NCBI GenBank assembly: GCA_037176705.1
Contig: CM073893.1
Location: 20,026,074 to 20,090,073 of the forward strand
Direction: 5' to 3'
Source: Molossus alvarezi
Lineage: Eukaryota; Chordata; Mammalia; Chiroptera; Molossidae
Length of the DNA stretch: 64,000 nt
The notes beneath the pieces are model-generated. The model was not told where the DNA came from and did no database searches. It saw only the letters and a program-made list of their open reading frames with translations. Shown here piece by piece: positions 55,850 through 64,000 of this stretch (the first letter of the stretch is position 1; every line of letters begins with the position of its first letter). The translations under genes and the position numbers were made by a program.

Positions 55850-57060
55850 TTTTGTCTTGTTGGTGCTTATATCTTACATACAGAAAAGTACACGGATCAT
55901 AAGTTCACAGCCTGAAGAATTATCACAAAATGGATATGTTCATTGTGCCAGTTTTCTAGGACTGCCATAACAAAGTACCACAAATTGAGTGACATAAACA
56001 GCCAAAATCGACTCTTTCAGCTCAGAAGACCAGAGGTCTCGGGTCAGTGTCAGCAGGGTTGGTTCCTTCTGGAGGCTGGGAGAGAGGGTCTGTTCCATGC
56101 TGCCCCTAGCTTCTGGTGGTTTGCTGGTTATCTTTGGTGTTCCTGGCTTGTAGATATATTGCCCCAATCTCTGCCTTCATGTTCAAATGGCATTTTTCCT
56201 GTGTGTGTGTCTTTATATTCAAATTCCTCCCTTTTATAGGAACACTAGTCATATTGGGCTAGAGCGCACACTAATGACCTCATTTTAACTTGATTACCTT
56301 TATTTTGTGTTTCCAAATAAGGTCACATTCTGAGATACTAGAGATTTGGGCTTCAACATATCTGTTTTTAGGGAAACAATTTAACCCACAACAGTCATGA
56401 AACTAGAGTATAGATAAAAACAAAACAAAACAAAAAAAACAGAATATATCTAGCTTTCTTAAACCTACTTCATGTCCCCTTCAGCCATAATCCCTTGCCA
56501 AGGTTACCACTTTCTTTATTTCCCAAACCGTGGATGTACTGTTTCTGTTCTTGAACTTTATATAAATAAAATTATACAGCATGTACTCTTTTCTATCTGG
56601 CTTCTTTACCTCAAAATTCATCCATATTATTGAATTATTGCATGTAGTAATAGTTTATTCCTTTTCATTTTTATGTAATATTTAACAAAAGGAAGAAAAA
56701 GTAATGTAATTTATCCATTTTATTGTTGACAGATACTTAGGTTGTTTCCAGTTTTTAACAACTGTGAATATAGTTGCTATGAAACTATATTAGGAATATG
56801 TTGACATGAAAATCTTAGAACCAGTCTTTTGGTTAGCACGTGCTCACATCTGTGTTGAGTATATGGAGTAGACTTGCTGCCGTATAAGGGATGCTCATGT
56901 TTAGCTTTAGTAAAAGCACCCAAACAGTTTTCCAAAGTGGATTCCAGCAATGTATAAGAATTTTGGTTATTCCACATCCTCACCAGTACTTTGGGTTGAC
57001 TTGGATAAAAATATTTTTGATGTGAATAATAGCGATGACAGTAGCTTCTCATTAAAGTGA
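55850..57060 (-). mobile_element. Second old L1 3' part, split by a MaLR LTR
   Basis: 'gaaaagtacacggatcataagttcacagcctgaagaattatcac' (3' UTR), then beyond the LTR 'ccttgccaaggttaccac', 'aattcatccatattattg', 'ttaggttgtttccag', 'cagttttccaaagtgg', 'ccacatcctcaccag'. Minus strand. Confidence 0.7.
55942..56397 (-). mobile_element. Solo MaLR-type LTR
   Basis: Minus orientation: 'ttgtgccagttttctaggactgccataacaaagtaccacaaattgagtg', 'ggttccttctggaggctggg', 'cactagtcatattgggctagagc', 'ccaaataaggtcacattctgag', 'cccacaacagtcatg'. Complete LTR order. Confidence 0.8.
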
Positions 57061-57069
57061 TTATGAAAG

Positions 57070-57250
57070 TGAGGCATCAGGCTGGTCATTTTACCTATAT
57101 TATCTCATTTCATCTTTAAAGTACTTTTCAAGGGAGTTATTAACTTCATTTTACAGGCAATAAAACTAAGCATCAGTGAAATCAATTTGCCCAAAGTAAC
57201 AATAAGTAGCAATGTAGGGTTTAAATCCAAATTTGTTTGATTACCAATCC
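57070..57250 (-). repeat. MIR SINE
   Basis: 'ttaacttcattttacaggcaataaaactaagcatcagtgaaatcaatttgcccaaagtaaca...gggtttaaatccaaa' is the reverse MIR core. Confidence 0.8.
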
Positions 57251-57544
57251 CAGAGACTTTCTAGTCCAGATAAAATAAAAACCTGATTATCTTGGAAGTA
57301 AAAGGGGTGCCCTAGGCATCATGGGGTAGCATGAGGAGATTTATGTGGCTATTATAGAAGAGTCAGCTTAGTGGTAAGAGGTAGATGCAACACTAAATCT
57401 CTACTTGAAGGCCAGTTTGTGCCAGCCTATCTTGGGGACACTAGTCATAAGCATCTGTTATTAGGGTGAGCTCCAGACATTTTTCAATAAATGAATATTT
57501 TGAAGATTGATTCTGAGAACAGATGGATGTGTTTAATATTTTTA

Positions 57545-59434
57545 AAGAGGTAGATTCAAGATGGCTACAGAGTAGGTGGGAGCTACAATCACCAGCACCC
57601 AGCCACAAACCAGATTTACAGCTAAATTATAGAGCAATCAACCTGAATAACCAACTGAAGTCTAGCTGAACTAAAATGTTATAACTGAGGATTTATAGAA
57701 AAAGCCACATAGAAACTGGTAAGAAGGATGGTGACATAGAAAGGGCTGGCCCCTGCACCCAAGTGTAGCAGCTGAGAAGCTGGAGGGATATTGTGTTTGC
57801 AAAACTTTTTCCCTCCAGGAGTGTGGGATCTCAACTCCACACAGGAATCTTTAACTCAGAGCAACAGAGACAGAAAGAGGAGCTCACATAGCATCTGGTA
57901 GTGAAAATCAGTGGGGATTTCATCCACCTGGGAGACCCAGATACCACCTTCCCAGAGACAAGCACTTCTATTATTACAGCACTGCGTGAGCCCCAAATGC
58001 TAGCAAGGCCACTGCAATGTGTTCAGTCTTGCAGAGGAGTCTGCTGGCTGCACCCAGCAGTGACTTTTGGGGCCCTCTTTTTCTGAGAAGGCTCTTGGTG
58101 GAGACTTAGGCAGTAACTAAGCTGTGTGGCTTTGAAAAGAGGGCTGGTCTCCCCCACCTCAAGTGTACAGCTCAACTTCCACCACAACTTGTTGAATCAC
58201 TTGGCCATCCCTGTCCTGCTGAATTCAGCCTCACAGGGGGACCAGAGTGCCACGCAGAGCTGAGACTTTTGAAGCATGTCTCCTGGGGAAGCTTTGTCCA
58301 GGAATCAGATGAACAGGTGCTTGGTTGTGTGGCTACATTATAGGGATGGGTTCAACTGATATCTCCCCTGCAAGCTCATCCCACACTACCCTGGGAAGGA
58401 GAAGAAGTGCTTGCCCCCTCCTGCAGGCTTGCTGGCATCACCCCAAACAGGTGACTGTATCTGCTCTGCCAAGTCCCTGATACCTCACCCCTCTGGGCTC
58501 AGTTCCATGGGGAGAAGACAGAGGAGCTCAGAGCTGGGGCATTCAAAGTGTGAGTCCCTTGAAGGCTATTGTCTGGGAACAGGACAAAGTGCTTAGCCCC
58601 TTCCTGTGGGGTAGGCCAGTATTACCCCCAATTGGAGACTCTTTTGATCTGTCACCATGAGCTTGGTGGCTCCATGTGGCAGAAACTGCTCCTGCACAGG
58701 GGCTGGTTGGCTACACCCAACCTGAACCTGCGGTATGCCCCTCCTAGGAGAACTAAAATTGAAGACTCTTGCAGAGATTGAGTGGTTTGGCTCTGGAGTA
58801 GGGGCCAATTTCTCCTCATTGAATTCCTGAATGCATGACCTCCAAGTAGGGGACCTATTAGCCTTGTCCTCCTGACACCAGCTGCCCCACCCTATGAAGT
58901 TTGCAACCTGTGGAAGGGTCTATGGGATGCAACCAGTCTGGGCCCACTCTATGGTCTTTCTCAGGAAAACTCTGGAGGAATACCAGGCAACCTCAGGGGG
59001 AGGTAAAGTAGTTGACAAATGGAGGTGGACCTCAGGGAGCCTTGGCCCTTTTACAGATTTGCCTCCAGCTCTAAGCTGAAGGAAGCTGACCCTTACACAC
59101 AGATTGACCCCTCCCATGCACACTCAGGTCCAATAGAGATAGCCACAAACAGTGAACAGTGTGGCAGCTACAGACAGGTAGGCCAAGGCTGGTTACACAC
59201 AGTGTCTGATATCAAACTGCACCTGGACCACTCATAAGTGGACACAGATCCTACACAACCAGTGGTAGGCTTCAGACCACACCCAAGTTTGACCCAACCA
59301 GCCACATAAGCAGCACACACAAAGGAGGACTTCAGCAGACACCTGCTGGAAACAACTCCACCTCAAGAGGCAACCCCTACATGATGATTGAGGTTTACCC
59401 TTATAGTCAGCCAGCCTGAAGATTAACTCCGCCC
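57545..59434 (+). promoter_or_regulatory. L1 5' UTR (element running to window end)
   Basis: Starts near 'agaggtagattcaagatggctac', with the YY1-like 'caagatggc' typical of L1 starts. A long GC-moderate leader follows, leading to ORF1 at 59,435. Unlike the young L1, no obvious tandem monomers are seen. Several open frames here are not genes. Confidence 0.75.
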
Positions 59435-60240
59435 ATGAAAAAAACAACAAAATTCAAGACTAAACTAAAAAAACAGGGTGTACATAACTCACAAGAAACA
59501 TTCCTGGAGCACAGAGCTCAGGTGAACTGGAACATTGCACCACTGAGCCCAACAAGACACTTTCATCATAAAGCCATCATAACAAGTTTGGGAATCATAA
59601 CAGATTTACCTAATACAGAAATAATAAATATAATATCTGAAATGAAGAATACATTAGAAGAAATCAACAGTACATTAGATGAAGCTGAAGATTGAATTAA
59701 TGATTTAGAAGACAAGATAACAGTAAGCACACAAGCAGAACATCAAAAAGAAAAAAGAATTTAAAAATTGAGGAAAGTCTAAGGAACCTCTGGGACAACA
59801 TCAAACATAACAGCATCTACATCATAGGTCTACCAGAAGGAGAAGGGAGAGAGCAAGTGATCCAGAAACTGTCTGAAGAAATAATGGCTGAACACCTCTC
59901 TAATCTGATGAAGGAAAGTCACACAAGTTCAGGAAGAACAGAGAGTCCCAATCAAGATGAACCCAAAGATACTCACACCTAGACACATCATAATTAAAAT
60001 GGCAAAGGTTAAAAATGAAGAGAGAATCTTAAAAACAGCAAGGGAGAGACAGTTAATTACCTACAAGAGAACTCTCATAAGGCTGTCAGCTGATTTCTTA
60101 ACAGAAATACTTCAGGCCTGGAGAGATTGGCATGAAATACTCAAAGTGATAAAAAAACAAACACCTACAACCAAGACTCAACTCAACAAGGCTATCATTT
60201 AAAATTGAAGGTGAAATAGAGAACTTACCATACATAAAAA
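59435..60240 (+). pseudogene. L1 ORF1, broken
   Basis: Start 'MKKTTKFKTKLKK', then coiled-coil-like residues to a stop at about 59,693. The rest is in other frames: 'NDLEDKIT', an RRM-region remnant with 'IIGLPEGEGRE' style, and 'IRLSADFLTEILQAWRDWHEIL' at about 60,070-60,150. At least two frame breaks. Confidence 0.85.
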
Positions 60241-60690
60241 AAAAAAGCTAGAGGAGTTCATTACCACCAATCCAGTATTTCAAGAAATGTTAAAGAGCTT
60301 GCTTTAACAAGAAGAAATAGAGAGAAAAAAAGAAACATGGCTATAAAGAATAAAATGGCAATTAATAATTACCTATCAATAATAACCTGAAAAGTAAATA
60401 TATTAAATGCCTCAATCAAAAAACATAGAGAAGTGAAATGGATAAGAAAACATGCCCCATATGTATGCTGTCTACAAGAGAACAACCTCAAAACAATAGA
60501 TACACAGACTGAAAGTAAAGGGATGGAAAAAAAATATTCCATGCAAATGGAAACAAACAAACAAAAAAAGATGGGGTAGCAATATTTATATATGATAAAA
60601 TATTCTACAAAACAAAGACCCTAACAAAAGACAAAGAAGGTAACTACAGAACATCAAAGGGATTGATCCAACAAGAGCACATAACCTTTG

Positions 60691-61094
60691 CCCTTGCCAG
60701 TGTGCTCAGTTGGTTAGAGCATTGTCCCATACAGTTGTCCCTCATTTATCGTGGTTAATCCTTTCCAGACTCTGGCAGTTGTAACTGGGGTGCTCGAATA
60801 CAGTCCTACAGTCCATATGCACAGTAATTTTCATTTTAATTGTAATACAGGGATGTAAAATTGACTTAAACAACTGAGCGCATGCTGTATCATTTTCACT
60901 GTCTTGATCAAATTTTTAATGAATATATTTGAAAAAACCGTGATAGAGTGAAACCTTGAAGGTCAAAGCGCAAAGTGGCAAGGGACGACTGTATGCCAAA
61001 AGGTGGTGAGTTCCATTCCTGGTTGGGCTACAAACTCTGGTTGGAGATTAGATCCCCAGTCAGGGCATGTGCAGAGGGCAGCTACTGATGCTTC

Positions 61095-61140
<46 letters not shown>

Positions 61141-61179
61141 CCTTCCTCTCTCTAAAATCAATTTTTTAAAAAAGAGAAT
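60691..61179 (+). mobile_element. VES SINE interrupted by a TA transposon
   Basis: Head 60,691-60,731 ('cccttgccagtgtgctcagttgg'), rest 60,994-61,179 with (TC)n at 61,097-61,134. Flanks 'ataacctttg' (60,681-60,690) and 'ataacccttg' (61,180-61,189) form a TSD. Removal of the inner element restores a continuous VES. Confidence 0.92.
60732..60991 (+). mobile_element. 260-bp TA-flanked DNA transposon (Tigger/pogo-like MITE)
   Basis: Ends 'cagttgtccctcatttatcg' and 'gcaagggacgactg' (imperfect inverted repeats CAGTYGTCCCT). Flanked by TA at 60,730-60,731 and 60,992-60,993, the Tc1/mariner-class target duplication. Too short for a transposase. The family name is inferred from the ends. Confidence 0.85.
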
Positions 61180-64000
61180 ATAACCCTTGTAAATATATAT
61201 GCACCCGACATAGGGGCACCTAAATATATAAAATATGAAGATATAAAATCAAAAAGGCTACAGCAAGCTTAAACAACACACTGAATCAGATGGATTTAAT
61301 TGATATTTACAGAATATTTCATCCCAAAGCAGCACATAGAACAGTGTCACAGATAGACCACATGTTAGAACACAAAATCACTTTTAACAAATTCAAGAAT
61401 ATTGAAATCATATCAAGCATTTTCTCTGACCACAAAGTAGAAATCAACTACAATTTTAAAAATACACTGAAAAACATTCAAAACATATGGAGGTTAAATA
61501 GCATGTTATTAAACATTGAAAGAGTTACCAATGAGATCAAGGAAGAAATAAAAAATTACCTGGGAACAAATGAAAATGAACACACAATAACCCAAAATCT
61601 GTGATACAGAGTGAAAGCAGTTTTGTGAGGGAAGTTAATAGTACTACAGACCTACCTCAAGAAGCAAAAAAAATCTCAAATAAACAGTGTAAACTTATAC
61701 CTAAAAGAACTAGAAAATAAACAACAAACAAAACCCAGAGCAAATAAAAAGAAATAATAAAGATCAGAGCAGAAATAAATGACATAAAGACAAAAAAAAA
61801 AAAAAATACAAAAGATCAATGAAACCAAGAGCTAGTTCTTTGAAAAGATAAACAAGATTGATAAACTTTTAACTAGACACTACTGGAAAAAGAGAAAAAG
61901 AGAGGACTCAAATAAATAAAATCAGAAATGAAAAAGGAAAAGTAACAAGTGACATCACTAAAACACAAAGGATTGTAAGAAAATACTACGAACAACTATA
62001 TTCAAACAAATTGGACAACCTGGGCAAAATAAATGAATTCCTAGAAACATACAGTCTTTCAAAACTAAATCAGAAAGAATCAGAATACATGAATAGAACA
62101 ATTACAAGTGATGAAATTGAAGCAATAATAAAAAAAAAAAAACTTCCAGCAAACAAAAGTCCTGGACCAGATGCTTTACAGGCAAATTTTACCAAATATT
62201 CAAAGAATGACTAACACCCACCCTTCTCAAACTATTCTAAAAAATTTAAGAGGAAAGAAGACCTCCAAGCTCTTTTTATGAGGCCAGCATTATCCTGATT
62301 CCAAAAGCAGACAAAGACACTACAAAGAAAGAAAAGTGTAGGCCAATAACCATGATGAACATAGATGCTAAAATCCTCAATAAAATATTAGCAAATCGAA
62401 TCAGCAATATATTAAAATGATCACACATCATGACCCAGTAGGATTTACTCCAGGGATTCAAGGCTGGTATAATATTTGCAAATCAATAAATGTGATACAT
62501 CACATAAGCAAAATAAAAAATAAAAGTTATATGATTATATCAATAGACACAGAAAAAGCATTTGACAAAATCCAGCACTCATTTTTGATAAAAACTTTCT
62601 GCAAAGTGGGAATAGAGGAGTTATCACATATAGGACGAACCAACAGCCAACATCATACTCAATGGGCAAACACTAAAAGCATTTTCCGTAAGAACAGTAA
62701 CAAGACAGGGATGCCTGCTTTCACCACTCCCATTCAACATAGATCTGGAAGTCCTAGCCACAGCAACATACAAGAAGAAAAAAATAAAAGGCATCAAAAT
62801 TGGAAAGGAGGTAGTAAAACTGTCATTATTCACAGATGACATGATATTGTACATAGAAAACCCCAAGGACTCCACCAAAAAACTAATAAACTTAATAAAA
62901 TGAATTTGACAAAGTAGCAGGATGCAAAATTAACATCCAGAAATCGATGGCATTTTTATATACCAATAATGAAGTCTCAGAATCAGAAACAAACAAACAA
63001 AAAAACAATCCCATTTATCATTGCAACAGCAACAACAACAAAAAATGAGATACCTAGGAATAAACAACAACAGAGGTAAAAGTACTCGGAAAATGATAGG
63101 ACATTGGAAAAAGAAATAGGGAATGACACAGACAAGTGGAAGCATATACCATGTTCATGGATTGGAAAAATTAACATAATTAAAATGTCCATGCTACCCA
63201 AAGCAATCTATAGATTCAACATAATCCCTATTAATATACCACATACCTAGAACATATTTTGCATACCTAGAAAAAATATTCCAAAAATTTATATGGAACC
63301 AAAATAGACCCCTGCATAACCACAGCAATCTTGAGGAAGAAGAATGAAGTTGGAGGAATCACAATAGTGGATATCAAACTATACTACAGTCACTGTAGTT
63401 AAAACAGCCTGGTACTGGCACAAGAACTGGCATATAAATTAATGGAAGAGAACAGAAAACCCAGAAATCAACCCATGACATTATACTCAATTAGTATTCA
63501 ACAAAGGAGACAAAAGCATACAATGGAATAAAGACAGTTTCTTTAATAAATGATGTTGGGAAAATTGGACAGGTGCAAGCAAAAAAATGAAACTAGACCA
63601 ACAACTTACACCATACACAAGAATAAACTCAAAATGGATGAAGGACTTAAATGTAAATATTGAAAACATAAAAATCCTAGAAGAAAACAGAGGCAGCAAA
63701 ATCTCAGACATCTCACGCAGCAGAATTTCCATTGATACATCTACTAGGGTAAGAGAAACAAAGGAAAAATATGCAAATGGAACTACATGAAGCTAAAAAG
63801 CTTCTGCACAGCAAAGAAACCATCATCAAAATGAAAAGGGAACCCACTGTATGGGAGAACATATTTGCCAATGATACATCTGGTAAGGGGTTAATTTCTA
63901 AAATATAGAAAGAACTTATACAACTCAATAAAAGGAAGACAAACAATCCAATTGAAAAATGGGCAAAGGACCTAAATAGACACTTCTCCAAAGAGGACAT

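Larger units (their letters stand above)
60370..64000 (+). pseudogene. L1 ORF2, broken, truncated by the window edge
   Basis: Endonuclease region from about 60,371 (diverged, interrupted by VES at 60,691), then RT from about 61,950 ('KSPGPDAL' near 62,156, '[12 protein letters not shown]' near 62,440, 'TRQGCLLSP'-like words near 62,703, FTDD in place of FADD near 62,830). The C-terminal part reaches 64,000. Multiple stops; intermediate age between the two nested L1s. Confidence 0.88.

Overview
This is mammalian nuclear DNA, almost certainly from a vesper bat (Vespertilionidae). The diagnostic signal is 18 copies of the tRNA-derived VES SINE, several with clean target-site duplications (TSDs). 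With them are LINE-1 elements, a small TA-flanked DNA transposon, a hAT-type miniature element, and the MIR, L2 and MaLR repeats common to placental mammals. I found no convincing host protein-coding exon, tRNA, rRNA or other cellular RNA gene. The window reads as intergenic or deep-intronic sequence, and most open frames in it are shadows of repeats.

Layout. Positions 1-10,900 hold ancient L2, L1, MIR and MaLR pieces, one VES and unassigned DNA. Positions about 11,400-31,775 are a three-level nest. An old plus-strand L1 (about 11,840-12,291 and 25,469-31,775) is split by a young full-length minus-strand L1 (12,292-25,468). That L1 is split within its 5' UTR by a plus-strand gamma-type endogenous retrovirus (ERV, 18,380-25,223) with two LTRs. 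VES copies and a minus L1 fragment have further invaded the old L1. Positions 31,776-57,540 are old repeats, simple repeats and unassigned DNA, with the densest VES cluster at 46-51 kb. From about 57,545 to the window edge runs another plus-strand L1, broken by a VES that is itself broken by a 260-bp TA-flanked transposon.

The ERV is the most interesting object. Its LTRs differ by only four substitutions and one 9-bp duplication. Its interior is nonetheless wrecked: a gag remnant, an AT-rich block of unknown origin, a protease joined almost directly to RNase H with reverse transcriptase missing, a broken integrase, and only an Env transmembrane tail. LTRs, a tRNA-Gln-like primer site and the polypurine tract remain. 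The leader carries a 483-bp array made exactly of seventeen 19-bp and eight 20-bp units; each unit type can fold as an RNA hairpin, one of them capped by UUCG. This suggests a non-autonomous retroviral element that was mobilised in trans, with the array as a candidate packaging or structural element.

The young L1 has promoter-like tandem monomers in its 5' UTR, an ORF1 broken only by a one-base slip in an A run near its 3' end, and an ORF2 in several frame blocks. Neither element looks capable of making a complete protein set.
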